64,000 nucleotides of DNA from Bacteroides sp. OF04-15BH. Lineage in GTDB: Bacteria > Bacteroidota > Bacteroidia > Bacteroidales > Bacteroidaceae. The stretch's first letter is position 1; every line of letters starts with the position of its first letter. The stretch spans positions 104,357-168,356 of the forward strand of contig NZ_QUEM01000003.1 of the NCBI RefSeq assembly GCF_003477995.1. Reading direction: 5' to 3'. A program made the translations under genes and the position numbers. Shown in pieces: positions 25,901-32,362 of this stretch. The notes beneath the pieces are model-generated. The model was given only the letters and a program-made list of their open reading frames with translations. It was not told the DNA's origin and did not search any database.

Positions 25901-26056
25901 GGTTCTTTTGGTTCCGAAGTATATAAAAATGGAAAATATTACAGAGGATATAATGGAGCGGTTGGTGGAGGACAAGTTGTGGACGGAATTATATGTGAAA
26001 ACAACCCTATATCCTTACCATACGAAGAGATAAATGAGTTAGATTATATTAATTAA
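23000..26056 (+). CDS. Tail fibre with repeated carbohydrate-binding-like modules
   Basis: This is a 1018-aa fibre. Residues 1-15 share the IARGQITI docking motif with the preceding gene. A collagen-like GDTGDPGKPGDDGKQG lies near residue 138, followed by a CBM5/12-like TWTAQTQYVYND. Three jelly-roll modules follow; the first and third begin GRNIVKNSDF and GENLIDNSSF and end in KLEEST and KVERGS, resembling CBM4/9. The last ~165 residues (from about 25,560) are visibly AT-richer than the rest, as if the receptor-binding tip had been exchanged. Confidence 0.75.
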   Translation: MEIIARGQITIWNYKDGDDAYSVILNHDTHAVACDPSGNALGGELGPSGKAVFALSAYRGATKLTMRYSSAASTAGICAWKFGTISGCTAAQMSGSNEKFYINTMSADSAYVEIVCSVDGKASITKRVAVVKQKKGDTGDPGKPGDDGKQGCMLRPRGTWTAQTQYVYNDQYRDVVIYNSSVYIVKATHTSAVSFESSKWEPFNEFINVATSVLLANKGYIDVLGAARLFVGDTNKSTGWEMTNGYIKHTKSGLTLTADGKLYDPDGLHLSVGGKTVQAIVDGAVDGIQVSGRNIVKNSDFSQGTTGWNLNQTTAQVKTDSVYGTYLEFKHAGVGDIAGNRISQAPFYTGLWHEVGKKYSLSFYAKAAKAVTIKAGEAYNLNSFAVTTAWKRYTVTYVAKNAGSLTINIAEANVLLSLTQIKLEESTKATDWSPSPEDVKAKIEKNSSDIAQLPDQITLTVRKEISGGGLNYITNTQSAIVVTGENKANQVILNDWIINRALSGKKYGAAFKVKFDGCVFTSSSRICLQTSNVGGWAYNGLTASTVVSANKEYVIYRNTNTAPTLTGDGPAQIRIDYVSGGKITISEIRAYDVPDDGLTDPMPWYPSKWDNEVLSSEIKQTAESIGLKINQSIGGENLIDNSSFQNDIKGWYTNGASGTYTASVVNDSAAGKCLQLWFSANYCGLFRGLSDQGKAYVCEGATFTVSFDLYKKASVPSQIAVGFEDGGVSASNTINISSHPLNSWKRISVTQTLKTNKASIIIYGLGTGGATVYIRNLKVERGSLATPWSASENERLLDTGIDILNRKMIFTADNTLIQDNTGKQIAMFTTKDGKPLLAAENIDVDNLTVNFLQTRGVKPPVSLYVNGDDATINFWGLETVGSNPYRMDARMGGINDVYGKGILGAYWKIIGYRKNSGSGMNKLYALFGNEEIVMIDKANNCRCRVSPKVIKIEHVDAYGKVDRSFAFGSFGSEVYKNGKYYRGYNGAVGGGQVVDGIICENNPISLPYEEINELDYIN

Positions 26057-26070
26057 AAACAAAAACAACT

Positions 26071-26364
26071 ATGAACGAATTAAAGACAATCAGAAGCGCA
26101 AGTATCGTTGATGCAAGAACAGAAACCGAGAATGCGACTTATAGCGTGCGTTATCAGTATGACGAATATGATGGAAAAAAGAGCTTACAAGCCATTCATG
26201 TAGAAATTTCCGAAAGACAAGAAGGAAACCTTGTGAATGTAGGCAGTATGGACTACAACAGTGATCAAATTTCGATGTCAGGTTTCCCGTATTCAGACAA
26301 GACGAGTACTTACATAGATGAATTTACAGCGATTGTAGAGGAGATCAAGAAACTAATGATATAA
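26071..26364 (+). CDS. Hypothetical protein downstream of the fibre, 97 aa
   Basis: This small beta-rich protein (ATYSVRYQYDEYDGKKSLQAIHVEISERQ) has no signal or membrane segment. It begins 14 bases after the fibre stop, behind an A-rich leader. Its place suggests a fibre chaperone or a small structural protein, but I recognise no family. Base composition matches the AT-rich fibre tip, so the two may have arrived together. Confidence 0.55.
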   Translation: MNELKTIRSASIVDARTETENATYSVRYQYDEYDGKKSLQAIHVEISERQEGNLVNVGSMDYNSDQISMSGFPYSDKTSTYIDEFTAIVEEIKKLMI

Positions 26365-26396
26365 TCAAATTATAATAACCATAAAACAAAAATAGT

Positions 26397-26681
26397 ATGA
26401 AAGAATTAATCAAGAAGAACTATGTAACATTGGTAACCTCTGGTTATGTTTGTTCATTACTGACATTTGTGGCAATGCTCCAAGAGAATGATCTGAGCAA
26501 TGCCGGTAAAATCGGAATCGTCAGCATAGGCGCTATTGCCATGCTGGTACTGACGCTGGCTATATCGTTGGTGGTGGACGGAAAAGTATGCTGGCAGAGC
26601 CTTGTCGCCTGTCTGGTGGGATGCGCAACGGTATATGCTGCTGTTGCTCTGGGAGTACTATTTAACATTTTATCGGTATGA
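26397..26681 (+). CDS. Small membrane protein, candidate holin
   Basis: This 94-aa protein has a basic start and three hydrophobic segments: VTLVTSGYVCSLLTFVAML, IGIVSIGAIAMLVLTLAISLVV and LVACLVGCATVYAAVALGVLF. The size and layout fit a class I holin, which would release the endolysin encoded at 12143. Holin assignment rests on topology and on being in the phage lysis/right-end region only. Its stop overlaps the next start by 4 bases (ATGA). Confidence 0.5.
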   Translation: MKELIKKNYVTLVTSGYVCSLLTFVAMLQENDLSNAGKIGIVSIGAIAMLVLTLAISLVVDGKVCWQSLVACLVGCATVYAAVALGVLFNILSV

Positions 26682-26917
26682 GAAAAGTATGGGATTGGCT
26701 CAAACAGAGTAACCACTACAAACACCTTGTTGGTGGTATGGCTATCGGATTGATGGCCGACGATTGGTATTGTGCAACTTTGTCCGGTGTGGGCATTGCT
26801 TCAGCCCTAGAATATAAGGATCGGGCGCATGGCGGTGCCTGGGATTGGATTGATTGGGGGCTTACCTTGATTGGGGTTCTTGTTGGGTATGGAGTTAAAA
26901 AAGCCCCCAGCCTGTAA
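26678..26917 (+). CDS. Small phage membrane protein, holin-like
   Basis: This 79-aa protein is of a kind common in Bacteroidetes phages: YKHLVGGMAIGLMADD, a hydrophobic SGVGIASALEYKDR, then DWIDWGLTLIGVLVGYG. Two weak membrane helices are predicted by eye. It might be a second lysis membrane protein beside the gene at 26397, with which it overlaps, but function is unknown. Its last codons contain AAGCCCCCAG, which can pair with a sequence inside the downstream hairpin. Confidence 0.55.
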   Translation: MRKVWDWLKQSNHYKHLVGGMAIGLMADDWYCATLSGVGIASALEYKDRAHGGAWDWIDWGLTLIGVLVGYGVKKAPSL

Positions 26918-26924
26918 TTAAGAC

Positions 26925-27019
26925 GCCAATCATTAATTAACACACGCAACGAGTACGTGACTGGGGGCTTAAGACCTCCATCATACTCGTTGTTTTTATA
27001 TTGTTAAATAATGATTGGC
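26925..27019. other. Nested inverted-repeat element with strong terminator at the prophage right end
   Basis: An outer inverted repeat of 17 bp (26925-26941 with 27003-27019, one mismatch) encloses an inner hairpin, CAACGAGTA (26947-26955) with TACTCGTTG (26984-26992). The inner hairpin continues into TGA-TGGGGG/CCTCCA-TCA and is followed by TTTTT. The inner part is a convincing terminator for the late operon. The CTGGGGGCTT in its loop (26961-26970) also complements AAGCCCCCAG upstream (26901-26910), a possible alternative pairing. Confidence 0.7.
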
Positions 27020-27104
27020 AATGCAAATATAATAATTATAGAGCATTTAAGCAAAGTTTAAATGACATTTATATAAATCACTATTTTAGTGCAAAATAAA
27101 AATA

Positions 27105-27186
27105 CACAAATCGTTTTGAGTTAATGAAAACAAATACATTTTAAATCAAAACATTTTGTTTTGCCAATACATCACAAATCGTTTTG
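27105..27186. repeat. Repeated motifs at the prophage right end, likely transposase sites
   Basis: CACAAATCGTTTTG occurs exactly at 27105-27118 and 27173-27186 (68 bp apart). A related CAAAACATTTTGTTTTG lies between them, in very AT-rich sequence. Mu-like elements carry three such transposase-binding sites near each end, so these are candidate R sites. The exact terminal base cannot be fixed without the left end. Confidence 0.6.
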
Positions 27187-27214
27187 CGGTTTGTAAATGC
27201 CACCTTTATTCATA

Positions 27215-27264
27215 AAAACAACAGCATCCAGTCTTTCTTTTGACAGACTGGATGCTGTTGTTTT
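27215..27264 (-). terminator. Terminator of the exopolysaccharide operon
   Basis: A perfect 20-bp stem (27215-27234 with 27245-27264) and a 10-base loop are followed by an A/T-rich stretch. It starts at the stop codon of the glycosyltransferase gene. It is the first sequence to the right of the prophage that is clearly chromosomal. Confidence 0.85.
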
Positions 27265-28069
27265 ATCGTCTCATACATTTCTTATAAATCAAGAAACGAA
27301 CATTAGTCGGAACAAGACGCACGATACTTCTCACGGAGATATTGTAAACCAAATCAAACAAACTCAAAAATCCAAGCTTGTAAAAGCCCCATTGAGAAAG
27401 TACATCCGAAATAGCATATTTCATACCGCCACGTCTCTTTATCGTGGCACGAGAGAAGCGGAAATAAAGCAAACTCTCCTGAATATTGTAGAATTTACAG
27501 CCATGTAAAATCATTTTAATCCATAAACGATAGTCTTCGGGAAAGCCTTCATACCCACCGACCCCCAGAACAACATGCTTTCGATACATAACTGCGGGAT
27601 GATTTACAGGACAACGATGTCTGGCGTACTGAATAATTTCCTCATGCTTCTCGGGCACTTTTTTCACGGCCAACAGACATTGAGGACTTGATTCGAATTC
27701 CTCAATCCAAGAACTGCAAATATCCAAATACGGATATTTGGAGAACACCTCCATCTGTTTGGCAAAACGATTCGGTTTGGCAATATCGTCAGTATCCATA
27801 CGAGCCACCAAATCAAAGCTACATGCTTTCAAACCTTCGTTCAAGGCATGTCCTAATCCCTGATTACAAGGAAGCTCTACTATTTTTATCAAATTCTCAT
27901 AAGCACTCAAATACGTATCAATGACTTGCTCCAAGGCGTCTGTCAAGGGGCCATCCTTAACCAACACAATCTCTGCTGGCATTAAAGTTTGATGAACAAT
28001 GCTTGATAAGGCCTGATCTAAATACTCGGCATGTTCACCAGAATATACTGATAATAATACAGAAAACAT
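27263..28069 (-). CDS. Glycosyltransferase family 2
   Basis: This 268-aa GT-A enzyme has the N-terminal FSVLLSVYSGEH strand, SIVHQTLMPAEIVLVKDGP, and ARMDTDDIAKPNRF, in which DTDD is the metal-binding DXD. A KYPYLDICSSWIEEF segment and the CPVNHPAVMYRK acceptor-site region follow. It probably adds one sugar to the repeat unit of the exopolysaccharide. The sugar and linkage cannot be read from sequence. It is the last gene of the leftward cluster, and the prophage lies immediately beyond its terminator. Confidence 0.85.
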   Translation of the reverse strand: MFSVLLSVYSGEHAEYLDQALSSIVHQTLMPAEIVLVKDGPLTDALEQVIDTYLSAYENLIKIVELPCNQGLGHALNEGLKACSFDLVARMDTDDIAKPNRFAKQMEVFSKYPYLDICSSWIEEFESSPQCLLAVKKVPEKHEEIIQYARHRCPVNHPAVMYRKHVVLGVGGYEGFPEDYRLWIKMILHGCKFYNIQESLLYFRFSRATIKRRGGMKYAISDVLSQWGFYKLGFLSLFDLVYNISVRSIVRLVPTNVRFLIYKKCMRR

Positions 28070-28081
28070 GAAACCTAAAAT

Positions 28082-29122
28082 TTAATCCAACAAAGAATTA
28101 TATATCTTCTCATAACCACGATAAAAACATTCCGGAGAAAAATATTGCTCATAACGCTCATATAAGCAATCGCCTTTTTCCGGATGATCTTTCAAATAAA
28201 GAATGGCCTTGCGCAAAGACTCCTCATTCTCCAATGTAAAGAATACCGTTTCTTTCTCCGTCAGCAACTCGCGGAAAATCGGAATATCCGAGCATAAAAG
28301 GCGCTTGTGATATTGTGCCGCTTCCAAAATGGTCAATCCAAAACCTTCACTACGACTTGGCATGGCAAAGAGATCATAATACGGTAGAAAACGATAAGCA
28401 TCCTCCTGATAACCTAAAAACAGTACCCGATCAGTCACCCCCATCTCAACACATAAATTCTCAAGACCTATCTTTTCTTTACCTTCTCCTACCACAAGCA
28501 GTTTACAAAATGGTAAACCCGGAAGTACTTTTATTAATTGGTCGATGCCTTTTCTTTTCGTTAAGATAGCATTTGCTCCAATCAGAAAACTATCTCCTTT
28601 AAAGGCTATGATTTGTTCGCGAAGTGCTTGTGGCAGCACTTTCGTCTGATCCAATGATCGGGTGTTATAAACATAAGCTAACTTAGACTCCGGCAAAAAG
28701 GAACGGTAATATCCTAAAGCATCCTGGCTCAAGGTTACAATCTTATCATGGCGCTTCAAAGACCAAAGCCACACTCGTCCGAATACCTGCGCCACAACCT
28801 TATTATATTCATAAGCCAAATCACGGAGAATATAGTTATGCATTGTAGAAACCAGCTTTGCCTTGCAAGAAAGAGGCTTATGGTAAAAAGCATATATATC
28901 CGGACGTATCCCATGAGTATGCACAATGTCATAACGATTAAAATCTATCGTTTGGGAAAAAGAAAGATACTCCGTCTCACAAGGAAAAGAAAGTTCTCCC
29001 CCTTCATCCATATAATACACCTTGCAATGATGATTATGAAGTAATAATTGTCTTACCAATTCCAGAACAACAAGAACCGGCCCCCTATTTACTCTTTTTG
29101 GTATTATAAAGGCAATATCCAT
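28082..29122 (-). CDS. Glycosyltransferase family 4
   Basis: This protein is 346 aa from the ATG at 29122 (MDIAFIIPKRVNRG); an upstream ATG at 29167 is less likely because that family normally starts at this strand. It has the GT-B fold with an N-terminal acceptor domain, then LIGANAILTKRKGIDQLI and LLVVGEGKEK in the nucleotide-sugar domain. The SEGFGLTILEA motif near residue 265 holds the conserved E-x7-E pair. It should add a sugar to the lipid-linked repeat unit, retaining configuration. It lies between two GT2 genes. Confidence 0.85.
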   Translation of the reverse strand: MDIAFIIPKRVNRGPVLVVLELVRQLLLHNHHCKVYYMDEGGELSFPCETEYLSFSQTIDFNRYDIVHTHGIRPDIYAFYHKPLSCKAKLVSTMHNYILRDLAYEYNKVVAQVFGRVWLWSLKRHDKIVTLSQDALGYYRSFLPESKLAYVYNTRSLDQTKVLPQALREQIIAFKGDSFLIGANAILTKRKGIDQLIKVLPGLPFCKLLVVGEGKEKIGLENLCVEMGVTDRVLFLGYQEDAYRFLPYYDLFAMPSRSEGFGLTILEAAQYHKRLLCSDIPIFRELLTEKETVFFTLENEESLRKAILYLKDHPEKGDCLYERYEQYFSPECFYRGYEKIYNSLLD

Positions 29123-29274
29123 TCTCTTATCTCTTAATATTAAATCAAAGGTACAAATTATTTTCATGGTAAGATAAATATACAGACAAGATTTTCTGAA
29201 AAAGCCTTTATTGTTTGCCTTTATCCTACTTTACTTTAGATTTTGACCTAAAGTCATAACTTTGTACCTTGCAT

Positions 29275-30201
29275 TTAATGATTCATGTAAGGTCTGACCA
29301 ACATCTTAAGCAGTAACAGATATCTGCGGTTGTATAATCTGAAGTGATGCTTCCACACACGCCATAATCTGCGGAATGGTGCACAATGCTCCAATCCGAA
29401 GAAGATCTCCAGTACTCTCAATTTTGAATCCGGAATCTGATTCCGGTAGTGTGAATAAAAACTTTTTATGGCTTCGTAATGAGAAGAATCCAATATCGGA
29501 CTTTTCTTACTGATAAATGCACTTGTCTTTTCGCGGAAATTACCATCCACAGCATCGGTAACCGTAGCAGAATGTCTCCGATACAACATCAGATAACGGT
29601 CAACAAACGTAAACTCACCAAAAGTAAGGGCTACTAAGGTAAACAAATGATCGTGCATGGCAATTTTCTGAGGACGGTCCAAACAGATTTCACGCATTTT
29701 TCGGTTGAACAAGATGGCACATCCCTGTATGCCACCGTTCAGAAACAACGCATCCTTTAATGTTTCCGGAGGAGTAAGCACGGAACGTCCCTGAATAACT
29801 CCCCGGTCACAATGATACATATAGCCGTTACCATAAACAGCCTGCACGCGAGAATTGTCGCGGCAACGGATAGCATCATAAAGCACTTGCAGTTTGTCTT
29901 CCAGCCAAATATCATCTTGATCACAACAAATGGTATAATCGGCCGTAGAAAAACGCAGTAAATGCATGAAATTCTCAGAAGCGCTATGCAGCAGGACATC
30001 ATCCTTAATCCAGGTTATTCGAGAATCTTCGCGCACAAAACGCTCCAACAATGCAGGCGTTTCATCCTTGGAACCATCGTCATGAATCCATAAATGCCAG
30101 TTCTGGAAGGTTTGATTCTGCAAAGACTGAATCTGAGGAATCAGATAACGCCCCCCGTTATAGGTCGCAAGCAAAATATCTATGATAGCCGGACTTTCCA
30201 T
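29275..30201 (-). CDS. Glycosyltransferase family 2, rhamnosyltransferase-like
   Basis: This 308-aa GT-A enzyme has DILLATYNGGRYL at the start, then LWIHDDGSKDETPALL, then YTICCDQDDIWLEDKL with the catalytic DXD (DQDD). The later region resembles rhamnosyltransferase-like GT2 enzymes, although the sugar is not certain. It follows the EpsG-like polymerase gene by 7 bases and so is in the same operon. A 150-base gap separates it from the GT4 gene downstream. Confidence 0.85.
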   Translation of the reverse strand: MESPAIIDILLATYNGGRYLIPQIQSLQNQTFQNWHLWIHDDGSKDETPALLERFVREDSRITWIKDDVLLHSASENFMHLLRFSTADYTICCDQDDIWLEDKLQVLYDAIRCRDNSRVQAVYGNGYMYHCDRGVIQGRSVLTPPETLKDALFLNGGIQGCAILFNRKMREICLDRPQKIAMHDHLFTLVALTFGEFTFVDRYLMLYRRHSATVTDAVDGNFREKTSAFISKKSPILDSSHYEAIKSFYSHYRNQIPDSKLRVLEIFFGLEHCAPFRRLWRVWKHHFRLYNRRYLLLLKMLVRPYMNH

Positions 30202-30208
30202 AAGTTTT

Positions 30209-31252
30209 TCAAATAAAATTAATCAACTGATTATACCATAAGTTTAAGGACAACAATCCCAACGCAAAGATAACAAGCAACAAACGCCCAAAAGCTAAAG
30301 GACGTATGGTTTTCAGAAGCATCGGGAAAAGAATAATCTCTACGACACCATAAAGTTCGCAGATACGTCCGGCCACAATCGGCAAACTTGCCAATCCTAC
30401 ATAAGAAGCCAGAGAACAGCAATACACCTTGAGCAGTAAGGTTGCATTGGGATAATGCTTCACCAGTCGGGAATATTTCAACAGAAAATAAAAAAACAGA
30501 AGGACACGAAACAAGAAAATGACATTGAAGACATTGATCTCATCTCCCATAATTCCCATATCACGCATTCGCTCATAATCATCCAGTTTGTTCTGCATGT
30601 ATGGAATTGGCAACGATACAATCAAATCAATATGCGCGAAATACAGTGCATAAACAAAAACGATAATTCCTCCCAAGAAGAAACGTCCTTTCAGCGTGAG
30701 CGGCTTGTTTGAGAAAAACAGAGGCAACAGATAGGCCACGGCCGAATAATGAAAGAATATGGCCAACAAGACGAAAAAAAAATATTTCAACCGTTTGTTG
30801 TCACCAAGATACACCAAGCCTACGAACCACAGTCCGATGGATACGGCTACACGAATCTGAGTATAATCCTGAATGAGGAAATAATGTGCAAACCAGAGTA
30901 GCAACGACAACAGTATGTAAGGCGAAAGGCGAAACACCCCATAAATATGTACCGGAATCGCCAAGAGTGCATAGATCACAAAAAGCCAACGGACATCTTC
31001 AAACAGCACATGCACCAACTGCACAATCCAAACAAAGGACAACTCGATAAACTCAGCACGCACATTCTCATACAAATAGGCATACGTACGCGAATCAGCG
31101 TCCGCTCCGATTGGACGTAAAGCGGCAAACAAACAGAGTACCAATGCCGCTGCCACAAAAAAGCCGCGTGTATAGATATCCTTTTTGTCTTCGAAGAAAA
31201 CAAAAAAAGACAAAACCAGGGCTATTAAGTAAAAAGAAGCTAGCAGCAACAT
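30209..31252 (-). CDS. EpsG-family exopolysaccharide polymerase
   Basis: This 347-aa membrane protein has about ten hydrophobic segments. The N-terminal ALRPIGADADSRTYAYLYE motif is characteristic of the EpsG family, and a second signature is FLIQDYTQIRVAVSIGLWF with FFHYSAVAYLLPLFF. Family members act as Wzy-like polymerases, linking repeat units in the periplasmic leaflet. It sits between Wzz and the glycosyltransferases. No flippase (Wzx) gene is visible in the cluster, so one must be supplied from elsewhere if the pathway is Wzx/Wzy-type. Confidence 0.85.
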   Translation of the reverse strand: MLLLASFYLIALVLSFFVFFEDKKDIYTRGFFVAAALVLCLFAALRPIGADADSRTYAYLYENVRAEFIELSFVWIVQLVHVLFEDVRWLFVIYALLAIPVHIYGVFRLSPYILLSLLLWFAHYFLIQDYTQIRVAVSIGLWFVGLVYLGDNKRLKYFFFVLLAIFFHYSAVAYLLPLFFSNKPLTLKGRFFLGGIIVFVYALYFAHIDLIVSLPIPYMQNKLDDYERMRDMGIMGDEINVFNVIFLFRVLLFFYFLLKYSRLVKHYPNATLLLKVYCCSLASYVGLASLPIVAGRICELYGVVEIILFPMLLKTIRPLAFGRLLLVIFALGLLSLNLWYNQLINFI

Positions 31253-31267
31253 ATTTAAATGGTCACA

Positions 31268-32338
31268 CTATTTTTTAAAGATAATATAACAGGTTGTTCC
31301 CAAGAAAGTCAGGAAACAGAACATGATGACAATCAACGAACGCTTGGGGCCGGCAGGCAAAACCGGTACGGTGGCATTCTGAATCACCGTAAAGGCCGGT
31401 GTGCGTTCCAACACTTTAGACCGGGCCAGCTCCACCTGCTGTACCAACTGATTGTAGATATTATACGAAGTCTGCGTGGCATTCTTCAGTTCATCCATTT
31501 GTGATTTATAAATCTGAAGGACGACACCTCTGTTGGCATCGGCATAGGCCGTATACTTATCCAGATTACGTTTATAAGTACGTTCAGCCTCATCGCGCAA
31601 CTGCTCCATACGCACCAAATCATTGCAAGCCTTCTTTGTACGGTATTCCGTAATGAAATCCTGCAATCGCATCCGCACCGTATCAACCAGCAGAGCTGAT
31701 ACCAGAGGGTCCTGATCGGTAGCAACCAGGGTAATCACATTTGTTTTCTTATCCACTGCGCACTCAAACTTACCGGCTATCATTTTGGTCATAATCATAT
31801 CCGATTTGGACAGATAGAACGGATCTGGAGTCAGCGCATTTCCATCCTCAGATTCCGGACTTTTGAACAGATTCTTAATGCTGTTCATTCCCATTGTCCA
31901 CCAAGGCTCCTTCTGCTCGTTCTGCATATATTCCTTCAAAGAGCCACGATAAGTGGAATCTTTAGTAATGATCTGCACGTCGAACAAAGACACCAGGAAA
32001 TCAGTCGAAGCAATCAAATCCGGATAGAGAGTAGGCACAAGAGCATCCTCTCCTCCCATACTTCCCAGATTGATGCCGGCCAATGAAGCCAGGCCGCCTA
32101 AATTACCCAGACTGCTACCTCCGTTGGAATACTCCGGTGCCAACAACACTTTTGTTTCATAATAGCGGGGCAAGCTGAGCGCATAAATCACCGCTACGAC
32201 AAAGGCAATTCCCAGATTGATGAGATATAATTTACGAAAACGCCACATGAGCTTGAACAAAGCGTCGAACTTCAATTCACCATGCAGGAGTTTAAAGCTA
32301 TTTGAATTTTCCTTCATATTCTTTTTCTTTGAATTCAT
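31268..32338 (-). CDS. Wzz-type chain length determinant
   Basis: This 356-aa protein has two membrane helices: IAFVVAVIYALSLP near residue 45 and IVMFCFLTFLGTTCYIIF at the end. The N-terminal Wzz domain has SLPRYYETKVLLAPE. A periplasmic coiled coil follows (MRLQDFITEYRTK, ERTYKRNLDKYTAYADANR), then a PAFTVIQNATVPVLPAGP motif before the last helix, the standard Wzz end. It sets polymer length together with the EpsG-like polymerase. The tyrosine kinase domain seen in some relatives is absent. It is 24 bases from the Wza gene. Confidence 0.9.
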   Translation of the reverse strand: MNSKKKNMKENSNSFKLLHGELKFDALFKLMWRFRKLYLINLGIAFVVAVIYALSLPRYYETKVLLAPEYSNGGSSLGNLGGLASLAGINLGSMGGEDALVPTLYPDLIASTDFLVSLFDVQIITKDSTYRGSLKEYMQNEQKEPWWTMGMNSIKNLFKSPESEDGNALTPDPFYLSKSDMIMTKMIAGKFECAVDKKTNVITLVATDQDPLVSALLVDTVRMRLQDFITEYRTKKACNDLVRMEQLRDEAERTYKRNLDKYTAYADANRGVVLQIYKSQMDELKNATQTSYNIYNQLVQQVELARSKVLERTPAFTVIQNATVPVLPAGPKRSLIVIMFCFLTFLGTTCYIIFKK

Positions 32339-32362
32339 TAAGAAGTAAACTCTTCCTTACTT

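Larger units (their letters stand above)
1..27200. mobile_element. Mu-like transposable prophage, right-hand part
   Basis: Mu-type gene families are present together: gp27/gp28-like terminase, DUF935 portal, MuF, GpG-like morphogenesis protein, DUF1320 Gp36 and a protease/scaffold. The packaging block keeps the Mu order except that Gp36 has moved next to the terminase. There is a tail tube but no sheath gene, so the tail is probably long and non-contractile. The right boundary lies between the last repeated end-type motif (27186) and the terminator of the neighbouring chromosomal gene (27215). The left end, transposase A/B and repressor are outside the window, so whether the element is intact cannot be judged. 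No structural gene in view is visibly broken. Confidence 0.9.

Noticed and set aside
1..27200. Diversity-generating retroelement as in hankyphages
   Set aside because: No reverse transcriptase and no template/variable repeat pair is visible in the window.
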